A stretch of DNA of 64,000 nt from contig JAMLHB010000001.1 of the NCBI GenBank assembly GCA_023957375.1, forward strand, positions 1,086,245-1,150,244. The letters run 5' to 3'. Under the pieces are notes generated by a model. That model was given only the letters and a program-made list of their open reading frames with translations. It did not search any database and had not been told where the DNA came from. Shown piece by piece: positions 6,959 to 15,955 of this stretch. Both the position numbers and the translations under genes were made by a program. Origin of the DNA: Flavobacteriales bacterium. Its GTDB lineage: Bacteria > Bacteroidota > Bacteroidia > Flavobacteriales_F > PHOS-HE28. Each line of letters starts with the position of its first letter. Positions within the stretch are counted from its first letter, which is position 1.

Positions 6959-7384
6959 CTATTCCAATTCCCACGGCTTGCCGGTGCGGAACACCATGCC
7001 CTTGAACAAGGCCACCACCGTGCCTTCTTGATTGGTGATCGCAACGTGATATACCGCGATCCGCGTGCTGAGGCTTACCTCTTCCGCCTTGGCCGTGAGC
7101 ACATCACCGCTGCGCACGGGCTTCACGTGCGAGATCGACGTTTCGATGGAAACCGCGTGTATGCCGTGGGAGTTTGACGCGAACGCCAAGGCGCTGTCGG
7201 CGAGGCAATAGCTGATGCCCCCGTGGGTAACACGGAAGCCATTGTCCATTTCCGGTCTCACGGCCATGCGGAGCTGGCTTGCACCGGGTGAGGCGTCCAG
7301 CACCTCGATGCCCAGCCATTGGCTGAAGGCGTCCTCCTGCATCATTCGGGCCACCACGCGGCGGGCCAGCTCCCCTCCATCCAT
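6959..7384 (-). CDS. paaI: PaaI-type acyl-CoA thioesterase
   Basis: Hotdog-fold thioesterase (141 aa) that hydrolyses acyl-CoA, often hydroxyphenylacetyl-CoA in phenylacetate metabolism. The motif VTHGGISYCLADSALAFASNS matches the PaaI active-site helix (HGG...D...A), and GMVFRTGKPWELE is a typical C-terminus. The ATG at 7384 is preceded by TACTTTCG (7391-7398, minus strand), one mismatch from the -7 consensus. It is divergent from a PcaF/PaaJ-like thiolase, so both may serve aromatic or dicarboxylic acyl-CoA breakdown. No other paa genes are in the window. Confidence 0.85.
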   Translation of the reverse strand: MDGGELARRVVARMMQEDAFSQWLGIEVLDASPGASQLRMAVRPEMDNGFRVTHGGISYCLADSALAFASNSHGIHAVSIETSISHVKPVRSGDVLTAKAEEVSLSTRIAVYHVAITNQEGTVVALFKGMVFRTGKPWELE

Positions 7385-7447
7385 GCGGGCGAAAGTAGCG
7401 GCGGCGGCGCAAAAGCCCGGTTTCGCGGCAACCCCGACATTTGCGCC

Positions 7448-8653
7448 ATGAACCAGGCGTACATCATCGACGGCATACGCAGCCCGATCGGTTCCTTTTG
7501 CGGGGCATTGTCCGGCATCCGTGCCGACGACCTCGCCGCACACGCGATCCGTGCCTTGGTGGCCAAGCACCCCGCATTGGACCCGTCCGCCATTGACGAC
7601 GTGGTGCTGGGCTGCGCCAACCAAGCCGGAGAGGACAACCGGAACGTGGCCCGCATGGCGCTGCTGCTGGCGGGCCTGCCTCCAACCGTGCCGGGCGAAA
7701 CAGTGAACCGTCTTTGCGCCTCGGGCATGAGCGCCACCGTGCAGGCCGGGCGCGCCATTGCCGCCGGACAGGGCGACCTGTTCATTGCCGGGGGCGTGGA
7801 GCACATGACCCGCGGTCCGTGGGTAATGAGCAAGACCAGCACCCCCTACGGGCGCGATGCCAAGCTCTACGACAGCAGCTTCGGTTGGCGCTTCGTGAAC
7901 CCCGTGATGCAGGAACGGTACGGCATTGACGCCATGGGCGAAACAGCGGAAAACCTGTTGGAGACACGTGCCATCACGCGCGAAGACCAAGACCGGTTCG
8001 CCCTGTGGAGCCAGCAGAAAGCCGCCGCAGCCCTGCGATCGGGCCGGTTGGCGCAGGAAATCGCCCCGGTAAGCATTCCCCGGCGCAAGCAGGACCCGCT
8101 TGTGGTGGACCAGGACGAATTCGTGAAACCCGGCACCACCCTGGAAGTACTTTCCGGTCTGAAGCCCGCGTTCCGCAAGGGAGGCAGCGTAACGGCCGGC
8201 AATTCCAGCGGCCTGAACGACGGGGCCGCCGCCTTGCTCGTGGCCAGTGAAGCGGGCATCAAGACACATGGGTTGAAGCCCTTGGCCCGCATGGTAAGCA
8301 GCGGTGTGGCCGGCGTGGAGCCGCGCATCATGGGCATTGGCCCCGTGCAGGCCACCGCTGTGGCATTGAAGCGCGCAGGGCTTACCTTGGAACAGATGGA
8401 CATCATTGAGCTGAACGAGGCCTTTGCCGCACAGGCCCTTGCGTGCACCCGCACCTGGGGCATTGCCGATGATGATCCGCGGCTCAACCCCAACGGCGGC
8501 GCCATTGCACTGGGCCATCCGCTGGGCATGAGCGGAGCCAGGTTGCTGCACACCGCCGCGCTGCAACTGCGGCAAACCGGCAAACGGTACGCACTTTGCA
8601 CCATGTGCATCGGCGTGGGCCAAGGCTATGCGGCCGTCCTGGAGCGGGCCTGA
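7448..8653 (+). CDS. Thiolase, 3-oxoadipyl-CoA thiolase-like
   Basis: Acetyl-CoA acyltransferase (401 aa) that would cleave 3-oxoacyl-CoA with CoA to acetyl-CoA plus a shortened acyl-CoA. Catalytic residues are visible: Cys90 in NRLCASG, His357 in LGHPLGMSGAR, Cys387 in CTMCIGVGQG. The stretch SSFGWRFVNPVMQERYGIDAMGETAEN closely resembles PcaF/PaaJ (3-oxoadipyl-CoA thiolases) rather than FadA, but I am less sure of the substrate than of the fold. The ATG at 7448 lies only three bases after GACATTTG, so the message may be leaderless. It is divergent from paaI. Confidence 0.93.
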   Translation: MNQAYIIDGIRSPIGSFCGALSGIRADDLAAHAIRALVAKHPALDPSAIDDVVLGCANQAGEDNRNVARMALLLAGLPPTVPGETVNRLCASGMSATVQAGRAIAAGQGDLFIAGGVEHMTRGPWVMSKTSTPYGRDAKLYDSSFGWRFVNPVMQERYGIDAMGETAENLLETRAITREDQDRFALWSQQKAAAALRSGRLAQEIAPVSIPRRKQDPLVVDQDEFVKPGTTLEVLSGLKPAFRKGGSVTAGNSSGLNDGAAALLVASEAGIKTHGLKPLARMVSSGVAGVEPRIMGIGPVQATAVALKRAGLTLEQMDIIELNEAFAAQALACTRTWGIADDDPRLNPNGGAIALGHPLGMSGARLLHTAALQLRQTGKRYALCTMCIGVGQGYAAVLERA

Positions 8654-8700
8654 TCCAACCAGCCACCTATATTCACCTCTTCAATACCTGCCACATTTGC

Positions 8701-10308
8701 ATGTCCACCATGGTCCCCTTGCGCTCTTTTGCCGTTGCATGCCTCACCACCGCCACCCTGTTTTCCGCCCAGGCACAGGAAACCAAGGTGCGCGTGAAAG
8801 TGAAGGCCGATCTGGGCGCCCAGCCCGACCGTGAACTGGGTCTCTCCAAAACCGTTTACGGCGATGCCGGAAGTTTCGTGGCTTTGAAAACCTTGGGCGG
8901 CAAAAGCGCGCTAGGCGGTCTTTCCGATGCCGAACTGGGATGGAGCCTGTTCGTGATCAGCACGGACAAGCTGGCCGAGATCAAGCGGGACAAGCCCAAG
9001 TTCGTGTGGGGCATCGGGCCGGTGGCCATGGAAACCATCGAAACGTTCAACAAGCAGTTCCGCGTCATCCTCACCAAGCCTGACCCCGAGCACGGCCAGC
9101 TGCTGTTGATGGAACAGGTGCTCAACCCGCGAAGTCTTACGGGCAAGGCAGCCTCGTTGGTGGCCGAGGTGCCCTATGCACTTTTCGGAAAGACCCGGGA
9201 ATACTTCAAACCCGGCACCACCATGGGCTTCACCACCACCGTGGCCGGCGACGGCAAGCACATGCTCATCGGCCTCACCCCTTCCTCCACCACCCGCCAG
9301 GCGGGCGCACCCATCCTGGGCATCATGGTGGACGGTGACATGAAGCCCATTTGGGCCAAAACCCTCACCCAGGAATTCTCCAACGTGCGAACCGAGGTGG
9401 TGAGCATCACGGTGGATGCCAACGGGGCGGCGTGGTACCTGATCAAGAACGTGACCGACGCCGATCCCAAGACCAAGGACGTGGTGGGCTACTCCTACAG
9501 CCTGTACCGCTTGGACAGCCTCGGCCAACAATCCTTCCCATTGGACTTGGGCAAGAAGGATTTCGTGCAGGAGGCGGACATCGTATTCCTGCCCGGGGGA
9601 ACCATCGCCTGCGGCGGCATCTATTCCAACCATGAAGCCAACCGCAACGAGTCGATCGGCGTGTTCCACACCACCTTGGACCCTTCCGCGGGCAAATGGG
9701 CCCCGGCGGCGCGCACCCCGTTCAACCTGCAGGTGGTGAAGAAAGTGGAACGCTTGCAGACCAATATGCGCCTGGAGCATGTTTGGGCCAAAAGCGGCAA
9801 CGGCATGTACGTGGTGGCCCAGCGATCGGGCATGGAATCCCACTTGGTGAGCGACCTCAGCGGCAAAAAGGTGGAAAAAACGGAATGGGTGAACGGCACC
9901 TTTCACGTGATGGAACTGGATGCGGAAGGCGCCATGAAGTGGTATACCGAGGTGCCCCGCGAAATGAGCTTCACCAACGACGGACCGGGCAAGGCCTTCT
10001 CCATTGTCCACAAAGACCTGCTCTTCCTCTTTTACAACGATGCGGCCGCCAACATCGAGCTGCGCAAGAAGAAGCAGCCCGTGGACCCCATCGACAAGCC
10101 GAAGGAGGCCTTGATGGCCGAGTTCCGGAATGGCGGGGCGTACAAGGAGACCGTGGTGCTGCAGGACGGCGCCCGGCGCGGCTACTTCGACGCCGATGCG
10201 GTTTGGCCCATGGGCGATGGCCTCTTTGGCTTGGAAGGTGCGCCCGACTTCAGAAAAGACCGTACCTTCCCGGTGCTGATCGAGATGGGCGACGGAAGTC
10301 GCCGATAA
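8701..10308 (+). CDS. Exported protein of unknown function (535 aa)
   Basis: I do not recognise a family. The ATG at 8701 gives a signal peptide (FAVACLTTATLFSAQAQ, probable cut after AQA). The mature protein is beta-rich with repeated short blocks resembling propeller blades (for example GAAWYLIKNV, GGTIACGGIYSN, GNGMYVVAQRSGM). It has no lipobox, membrane segment or C-terminal T9SS domain, so a periplasmic or soluble exported location is likely. ATG at 8710 is an alternative start. A sensor or kelch-like role would be speculative. Confidence 0.65.
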   Translation: MSTMVPLRSFAVACLTTATLFSAQAQETKVRVKVKADLGAQPDRELGLSKTVYGDAGSFVALKTLGGKSALGGLSDAELGWSLFVISTDKLAEIKRDKPKFVWGIGPVAMETIETFNKQFRVILTKPDPEHGQLLLMEQVLNPRSLTGKAASLVAEVPYALFGKTREYFKPGTTMGFTTTVAGDGKHMLIGLTPSSTTRQAGAPILGIMVDGDMKPIWAKTLTQEFSNVRTEVVSITVDANGAAWYLIKNVTDADPKTKDVVGYSYSLYRLDSLGQQSFPLDLGKKDFVQEADIVFLPGGTIACGGIYSNHEANRNESIGVFHTTLDPSAGKWAPAARTPFNLQVVKKVERLQTNMRLEHVWAKSGNGMYVVAQRSGMESHLVSDLSGKKVEKTEWVNGTFHVMELDAEGAMKWYTEVPREMSFTNDGPGKAFSIVHKDLLFLFYNDAAANIELRKKKQPVDPIDKPKEALMAEFRNGGAYKETVVLQDGARRGYFDADAVWPMGDGLFGLEGAPDFRKDRTFPVLIEMGDGSRR

Positions 10309-10340
10309 ACCGCAAATTCGCCACCTCACAACCCAACATC

Positions 10341-10937
10341 ATGCTCTCATCCGAACAGATCAATCTGTACATCGCCGAGCACCCGGAATGGCAGCGCAAG
10401 TTGATGGTACGCCTGCGCCAGCTCGTGCACGCCGCAAGCGGCGACGTGGAAGAGGTGTGGCGCGGGCAGTGCCCGCACTTCGACCTGGCTTCGCAACCCC
10501 TGCTGAACATCTCGGCATCAAAGACCAGCGTCAACGTGCACTTCCCCAAGGGGGCGCATTTCAAATCCACCCGCCTGCCGTACGAGCCCTGCGATGATGC
10601 CAAGGCCGGGCGCACGGTGAAGCTCCGCGAAGGTGACGCGTTCAGCGAGGCCGGGTTCACCTCCTTGGTGCACAAGGCCACCGCCGCCAACCGGAAATTG
10701 GCCGTCGCCTCGGGGAAGGATGCCGCCAGCACCGAATTGGAGGACGTGCTGCGCAAAGACCCTTCCGCATGGGCCAACTGGGCCAACTTTGGCGAAGCCG
10801 TGCGGAAGGACTATGAGGAATGGGTGGGCGACGGGCGCAAGGAGGAAACGCGCAAGCGGCGCATTGCCCAAGCACTTGAAATGATCCGCGAGGGCCTGGC
10901 CCGCGAAGAAGCCGAGCGCCGCGTGAAGGGCGTTTGA
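10341..10937 (+). CDS. DUF1801/YdeI-like protein (198 aa)
   Basis: Cytoplasmic protein. The N-terminal 110 residues look like the DUF1801 (YdhG-like) fold (HPEWQRKLMVRLRQLVHAA, SVNVHFPKGAHFK). The C-terminal 60 residues resemble the YdeI/OmpD-associated family (LEDVLRKDPSAWANWANFGEAVRKDYEEWVGDGRKEETRKRRI, interrupted here only by wording). Members of this combination are widespread but biochemically uncharacterised; YdeI relatives have been linked to antimicrobial-peptide tolerance. ATG at 10341 follows the previous gene by 32 bases. Confidence 0.7.
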   Translation: MLSSEQINLYIAEHPEWQRKLMVRLRQLVHAASGDVEEVWRGQCPHFDLASQPLLNISASKTSVNVHFPKGAHFKSTRLPYEPCDDAKAGRTVKLREGDAFSEAGFTSLVHKATAANRKLAVASGKDAASTELEDVLRKDPSAWANWANFGEAVRKDYEEWVGDGRKEETRKRRIAQALEMIREGLAREEAERRVKGV

Positions 10938-10974
10938 GGGACGGGCCTGCGCCTGGCCCAAGATCCGGCAACCC

Positions 10975-11898
10975 ATGGACGTCAGTACCCGGAACCTGAC
11001 CAAGCGCTACGGCCGCCAATCCGCCGTGGACGACATTTCCTTTACGGCGCGGCCCGGTGAAATACTGGGGCTCCTGGGCCCCAATGGCGCGGGAAAATCC
11101 ACCACCATGCGGATGGTCTGCGGCCTGATCGCGCCTGACGCGGGGCAGGTGCTGATCGACGGCCGCACCATGTCGCCCGGTTCCTTGGACCTGCGCAAGA
11201 CCATCGGCTACCTGCCCGAATCCGATCCGCTGTACTTAGACATGCCCGTGCTGGACCTGCTGCGTTTCGGTGCCCGCCTGCAAGGAGTGCCGGCCGCACG
11301 CGTCGACGGGCGCATCCGCGAAATGGTGGATGCCTGCGGCCTTGAAGGCGAAAAACACAAACGCTGCGGCCAACTGAGCCGGGGCTACCGCCAGCGCGCC
11401 GGACTGGCCTTCGCATTGGTACACGACCCGGCGGTGCTGGTGCTGGACGAACCCACCACCGGTTTGGACCCCAACCAGATCATCGAGGTGCGCAACCTGA
11501 TCAAAGCGCTGGGCCGCACCCGCACGGTGATCTTCAGCACCCACATCCTGCCGGAGGCAGAAGCCGTGTGCGACCGTATCCTGATCATCAACAAAGGGCG
11601 AATCGTGGCCGACGGCACGGCCGCCCAACTGACGGCAATGGGGCTGGGCGTGCCCCGCTTCCTGGTGAAGGTCGCCGGAGCTCCGGCGGAAAAGATACTG
11701 GAGGTACTGCGCGCTATAAGAGGCGTGACGTCCGCAGACCCCGTGGGCGGGGATGAACACCGGTACACGGTATCGATGGATACCGGGGACGGTGCACCGA
11801 TCGCCGTTGCCTGTGCGGCCCATGGATTGCGCATGGGCGAACTGCGCATGGTAGAAAACAGCCTCGAGGATGTATTCCGCGGGGCCACCAATCCGTGA
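10975..11898 (+). CDS. gldA: ABC transporter ATPase, GldA-like
   Basis: ATP-binding subunit of an ABC-2 type transporter, cytoplasmic, powering the GldF/GldG-like partners encoded next. Walker A GPNGAGKST (residues 35-43), signature LSRGYRQR, Walker B VLVLDEPTTGLD and switch His in STHILPEAE are all present. After about residue 215 there is a C-terminal extension typical of GldA/NatA types. The gldF start overlaps its stop by four bases. In Flavobacterium GldA is linked to gliding and T9SS-related functions; the same operon shape also occurs in non-gliders, so motility is not proven. Confidence 0.85.
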   Translation: MDVSTRNLTKRYGRQSAVDDISFTARPGEILGLLGPNGAGKSTTMRMVCGLIAPDAGQVLIDGRTMSPGSLDLRKTIGYLPESDPLYLDMPVLDLLRFGARLQGVPAARVDGRIREMVDACGLEGEKHKRCGQLSRGYRQRAGLAFALVHDPAVLVLDEPTTGLDPNQIIEVRNLIKALGRTRTVIFSTHILPEAEAVCDRILIINKGRIVADGTAAQLTAMGLGVPRFLVKVAGAPAEKILEVLRAIRGVTSADPVGGDEHRYTVSMDTGDGAPIAVACAAHGLRMGELRMVENSLEDVFRGATNP

Positions 11899-12635
11899 AG
11901 CAAGGCATGCGCGCAACCCTGCTCATCGCCCGCAAGGAACTGGCCTCCTTCTTCGATTCGCCCATGGCCTACTTAGTGATCACGGCGTTCCTGGGCGTGT
12001 GCAGCTTCTTTACCTGGTGGTTCGGCACGGACATCTTCATCCGCGGCCAAGCCGACCTGAGCACCTTCTTCAACGTGGCCAACTGGTCGCTATTCATCCT
12101 GATTCCGGCCTTAGCCATGCGCACCCTTGCCGAAGAGCGCAAGAGCGGCACGATCGACCTGCTGCTCACCCGCCACGCCACACCCCAGCAAGTGGTGAAC
12201 GGCAAGTTCCTCGCCTGCCTGGCCTTGATCGCCTTGACGCTGCTATGCACCCTGCCTTTTTATGCCACCGTGGCCGCGCTGGGGCCGGTGGACCACGGTG
12301 CGGTGGCATGCGGATACCTGGGGTTGTTGCTGATGAGCGCCTTCTACCTCGCCCTCGGCATCTTAGCCAGCAGCCTCACCACCAACCAGGTCACTGCGTT
12401 CGTGATCGCCCTGGTGGCCATGGCCGTTTTCCACTTCGGCACCTCGGTGGTGGCCGCCAACTTCACCGGCACCATCGGCCAACTCTTCCGCTACCTCAGC
12501 ACCGGAACACACTTTGAAAGCATGGCGCGCGGCGTGATCGACAGCCGCGACCTGGTCTATTTTCTTTCCTTTTCCGCTGCCGCACTGTTGCTGGCCGGCC
12601 ACCGGTTGGCGCGCCCCACCCTCCGCCAAGGATGA
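11895..12635 (+). CDS. gldF: ABC-2 permease, GldF-like
   Basis: Integral membrane subunit (246 aa) with six predicted membrane segments. The N-terminal ATLLIARKELASFFDSPMAYLVI and the loop MRTLAEERKSGTIDLLLTR are typical of the GldF/NosY ABC-2 permease group. The GTG start at 11895 overlaps the gldA stop (GTGA), giving MKQGMRATLL; an ATG four codons later is an alternative. It ends in an ATGA overlap with gldG, so translation is coupled along the operon. Confidence 0.87.
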   Translation: MKQGMRATLLIARKELASFFDSPMAYLVITAFLGVCSFFTWWFGTDIFIRGQADLSTFFNVANWSLFILIPALAMRTLAEERKSGTIDLLLTRHATPQQVVNGKFLACLALIALTLLCTLPFYATVAALGPVDHGAVACGYLGLLLMSAFYLALGILASSLTTNQVTAFVIALVAMAVFHFGTSVVAANFTGTIGQLFRYLSTGTHFESMARGVIDSRDLVYFLSFSAAALLLAGHRLARPTLRQG

Positions 12636-14146
12636 CCAAACGCGCCTCCGCCATCCTCGTCCCGGCCTTGCTGCTGCTGGCGGGCGTCTTCCTCAATCTG
12701 CTGGCGCAGCAATGGAAGTTCCGCATCGACCTGACCGAAGACCGGCGCTATACCCTGGACCCCGCCACCCTGCAACTGATCCGCACCCTGCCCGAGACGG
12801 TCACCGTTACCGCCTATTTCACCAAGGAGCTTCCGCCCGCCATGGCCGTGGCCCGCCAAGACTTCAAGGACCTGCTGGCCGAATACGCCCAGCGCTCCGG
12901 CGGCAAGCTCGCCTATGAGTTCCTGGACCCCGGTGCATCGGAGGAGCTGGCTGCACGTGCCGTCTCCGAGGGCATCAGGCCCTTGCTGGCGCAAACCCGC
13001 CGGAAGGACCGCAGCGAGAACATCCAAGTGTTGATGGGTGCCGTGCTGCGCATGGGCAACAAGCAAACCGTGATCCCGGCATTGGAGGCGGGGCCCGGCA
13101 TGGAATGGACCTTGAGCTCGGCCATTGCCCAGTTGACCCGGACGGAGAAGCCCCTGATCGGCGTGGTGCAAGGCCACCGGGAGCCATCGCTGCGCGCCTT
13201 GGATGAACTGGCGGTTCAGCTCGGTGCGCAGTATGATGTGGAGGCAACGGCCATCTACGAAGCGTTCCCCATCAATGAGCGCTTCACCGCCCTGCTGGTG
13301 ATCGACCCCAGGGACAGCATCCCCCCAGGCCAGTTGCTCCGGATCGACGAATACATGGCCAAGGGGCATGGCGTGGTGCTGGCTTACGGTGCGGTGGAGG
13401 CCGATCTGGCCCGCACGGCCGAAGTGGGCATGCGCGACATCGGTATCGGACCTTGGCTCGAAGGGCACGGTTTGCGCATCGGGCCGAATGTGGTGGCCGA
13501 TGAACGCTGTGGCCAAGTGAGCGTGGTGCAAAGCACCATCGGGCAGCCCATCGCCATCCCATTCCCCTATTACCCGCTGCTCAATACGTTCAGCCGCCAT
13601 CCGGTCGCGCACGGCCTGGACCTGGTGATGTTCCAGTTCGCATCGCCGATCACGTTCACTGGTGACAGCGGCCAGTTGGTATTCAGCCCCATCATCAGCA
13701 CCAGCAAGCATAGCGCCTTGCTTGCCGTCCCCTTGACGGTGGACCTCCGGAAGCAATGGGCACCGCCCGACTTTCCCGATGGCCCCCAAACAGTGGGTGC
13801 GGCCGTGGCACCGATGGATACCACCCTCGGCCGCTTAGTGGTGTTCGGCAACGGCAACTTCTGCACCGGAGACCAAGGCGGGCAGCAAGTGGCACTGCCC
13901 AAGGGCAACTTGGACCTGATGGTGAACGCGGCCGATTGGGTGATGCGCAACACGGCACTGCTGTCCATCCGCGGGAAGCAGAAGGAATACAGGCCCATTG
14001 CCGACCCGGGTGAAGCCCGCCGCACGGCTTTGAAATGGATGAACCTGCTGCTGCCCATCTCCGTGGTCCTGCTGTATGGCTTGCTGCGCAGCCAATGGCG
14101 AAGCAGCCAACGCAAGCGGCGCATGTTGCCCGGCCATGTCAGATAA
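12632..14146 (+). CDS. gldG: GldG-like ABC transporter-associated protein
   Basis: Membrane-anchored auxiliary subunit (504 aa). One N-terminal membrane segment (SAILVPALLLLAGVFLNLLA) is followed by LTEDRRYTLDPATLQLIRTLPETVTVTAYFTKELPP, the GldG/ABC_transp_aux hallmark. A large extracytoplasmic region follows, then a C-terminal membrane segment (LLLPISVVLLYGLL). It partners GldF-like permeases. The ATG at 12632 overlaps the gldF stop. Its own end overlaps the DUF4340 gene by 11 bases. Confidence 0.85.
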   Translation: MTKRASAILVPALLLLAGVFLNLLAQQWKFRIDLTEDRRYTLDPATLQLIRTLPETVTVTAYFTKELPPAMAVARQDFKDLLAEYAQRSGGKLAYEFLDPGASEELAARAVSEGIRPLLAQTRRKDRSENIQVLMGAVLRMGNKQTVIPALEAGPGMEWTLSSAIAQLTRTEKPLIGVVQGHREPSLRALDELAVQLGAQYDVEATAIYEAFPINERFTALLVIDPRDSIPPGQLLRIDEYMAKGHGVVLAYGAVEADLARTAEVGMRDIGIGPWLEGHGLRIGPNVVADERCGQVSVVQSTIGQPIAIPFPYYPLLNTFSRHPVAHGLDLVMFQFASPITFTGDSGQLVFSPIISTSKHSALLAVPLTVDLRKQWAPPDFPDGPQTVGAAVAPMDTTLGRLVVFGNGNFCTGDQGGQQVALPKGNLDLMVNAADWVMRNTALLSIRGKQKEYRPIADPGEARRTALKWMNLLLPISVVLLYGLLRSQWRSSQRKRRMLPGHVR

Positions 14147-15089
14147 GGTCAAGGTCATCGGTGCCGCCGTGCTGGCGGCCGGACTGGGGCTGCTGTGGTG
14201 GCTCAGCTCGGAAGATGTGCGGCAGCGCGGCGACCGGAGCTTTCGCCAGGAGCTGCTTCAAGTGGATACCACGAACCTGGCGGAGTTCGACATTGCACCA
14301 CCTGCCCAAACGGGAATGCCCCCGTTGCATTTCAGGCGTGATGCGAACGGCTGGTCCGTACAGCAGGGGGCGCACACTACGCACGCCTTCCAACGCCCGT
14401 TGAACACCTTGTTCACCGCCTTGGCCGACCTACGCACTGCGGCCGTGGCCGGAAACGACCCCGCCATCGTGCAACGCTACGCCCTCACGGACAGCCTGGC
14501 CGCCGTGTTCAGCTCGCCCCAGGTGCTGAACGGGGCCAAACTGCGCGTCGGCAATGCTTCGGCCGGTACGGGGTCGCTCAGCCTGAAAGCCAGCGGGCCC
14601 ACCACGGCCGTCATGCTGGAAGGCGACCCCAACGTCTACTTGGTCCCCGGCCTCTTTGCCGAGGAAATGCGCCTGTCCTTCACCGGATGGATCCCCAAGC
14701 CCATGGCCAACGGCAACCCCGCCAACTGGGACCGCCTCACCTTCGTTTTCCCTGGTGGCACCAGTTGGAGCCTGGAGCGGACGGACAACGGATGGACAGC
14801 GAACGGCCAGCCTGCCGACACGATGAAGGTGGGCAAGTATTTGCGGGCACTTTCCCACTACTACGGCCACTCCCTGGCCGATCCCGCCGATACCTTGAAT
14901 GCCGTTCCCTTGTACTCCCTGCGCGTCCATGACCGCACACGGCCTGCACCCGTCACCTTGGACGTTCTGGAAATACAAGGCCGGTTGATCGCGCGCAGCT
15001 CCCTGGCGCCGCCTTGGCTGGTCATGCCGTTCGACCCCCAAACCGAACTGCCGCGCATGTTCCGCCCGCCGGAGGCCTTTCTGCCGTAG
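14136..15089 (+). CDS. DUF4340 protein of the gld-like ABC operon
   Basis: Protein of 317 residues with one N-terminal membrane segment (VIGAAVLAAGLGLLWWLSS) and an extracytoplasmic beta-rich domain resembling DUF4340. DUF4340 genes often follow GldG-like genes in bacteria, suggesting a transporter accessory subunit; the biochemical role is unknown. The ATG at 14136 lies inside the last codons of gldG. It is the last gene of this operon; 158 bases separate it from the next. Confidence 0.75.
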   Translation: MSDKVKVIGAAVLAAGLGLLWWLSSEDVRQRGDRSFRQELLQVDTTNLAEFDIAPPAQTGMPPLHFRRDANGWSVQQGAHTTHAFQRPLNTLFTALADLRTAAVAGNDPAIVQRYALTDSLAAVFSSPQVLNGAKLRVGNASAGTGSLSLKASGPTTAVMLEGDPNVYLVPGLFAEEMRLSFTGWIPKPMANGNPANWDRLTFVFPGGTSWSLERTDNGWTANGQPADTMKVGKYLRALSHYYGHSLADPADTLNAVPLYSLRVHDRTRPAPVTLDVLEIQGRLIARSSLAPPWLVMPFDPQTELPRMFRPPEAFLP

Positions 15090-15170
15090 GCAAAGGGTGG
15101 CAGGCATCTGAACAGCCCACTGTTGATGCCAGCCCGGGAGGGCAAGGGAACAATTCACCGCAACGCGCCC

Positions 15171-15178
15171 GATCTTTG
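15171..15178 (+). promoter_or_regulatory. Probable -7 element of the peptidase/ligase operon
   Basis: GATCTTTG is one base off TAnnTTTG and lies 69 bases before the first ATG of the operon. A transcript from here would have a leader of roughly 60 bases. Confidence 0.4.
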
Positions 15179-15247
15179 CACCGCCGGTTCCCTGCGCAGC
15201 CCAGCATCGCCTTTGCCAAGGTCCGCGGGAGCATCCGGCACCGATCC

Positions 15248-15955
15248 ATGCGTAATTTCCCGATCGAGGCACAGCCCGATGATGATACATGCGGCGCCAC
15301 CGCCCTGCATGCCGTATACCGCCATTTTGGCCAACGTTGGCCACTGCAACAGGTGATCGACGAGGTGCACCAGCTCGAAAGCGGCGGAACCTTGGCCGTG
15401 CTGTTGGGCATCCACGCGCTCAACCACGGGTTTCATGCCCGCCTGTACAGCTACAACCTGCGGGTGTTCGACCCCTCCTGGGACGGGCTGCGCCCCGCGG
15501 AGCTTCGCAAGAAGCTCATCGCCCAAACACGGATCAAGGAGGGCAAGAGGCTGCATGTGGCCAGTTTGGCCTATTCGCGCTTCCTGAAGGACGGCGGCGA
15601 GATCCGCTTCGACGACCCCACACCCGACCTGCTGCGCTCCTACTTCAGCCGGCGGTTGCCCGTGCTGGCGGGCCTCAGCGCCACCTACCTGTACAAAAGC
15701 AAACGCGAGTACAGCGACTCGCGCGGGCGCAGCGTGTACCACGACCTGCGCGGAAAACCCATGGGCCATTTCGTGGTGCTCAGCGGCATGGAGGACAAGC
15801 GCGTTTTCGTGGCCGATCCCTACCATGACAACCCGATGGCCGAAGGGCGCACCTACCAAGTGCCCGTGGGCCGGTTGATCAACAGCATCATGCTCGGCAT
15901 TGTCACCTACGACGCAAACCTGCTCATCCTTTCGCCTACCCCCTTCGGGAAATGA
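15248..15955 (+). CDS. C39-like cysteine peptidase (235 aa)
   Basis: Predicted papain-fold peptidase of the C39/C39_2 type. Catalytic residues are visible: Cys15 in DDDTCGATALHAVY, His174 in MGHFVVLSG and Asp190 in VADPYHD. The early position of the Cys and the lack of a signal peptide or transporter domains indicate a stand-alone cytoplasmic enzyme, not a bacteriocin-exporter protease. Its stop overlaps the ATG of the next gene (ATGA). In this operon it probably trims or hydrolyses a peptide product or substrate of the two ligases, by inference. An amidase role is also possible. Confidence 0.8.
   Translation: MRNFPIEAQPDDDTCGATALHAVYRHFGQRWPLQQVIDEVHQLESGGTLAVLLGIHALNHGFHARLYSYNLRVFDPSWDGLRPAELRKKLIAQTRIKEGKRLHVASLAYSRFLKDGGEIRFDDPTPDLLRSYFSRRLPVLAGLSATYLYKSKREYSDSRGRSVYHDLRGKPMGHFVVLSGMEDKRVFVADPYHDNPMAEGRTYQVPVGRLINSIMLGIVTYDANLLILSPTPFGK

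Noticed and set aside
7385-8623. Long minus-strand frame opposite the thiolase
   Set aside because: A shadow of the GC-rich thiolase gene; its sequence is unlike any protein and only the thioesterase part at the end is real.
12557-13789. 410-residue minus-strand frame opposite gldG
   Set aside because: Antisense shadow; gldG is strongly supported by its motifs and overlaps.
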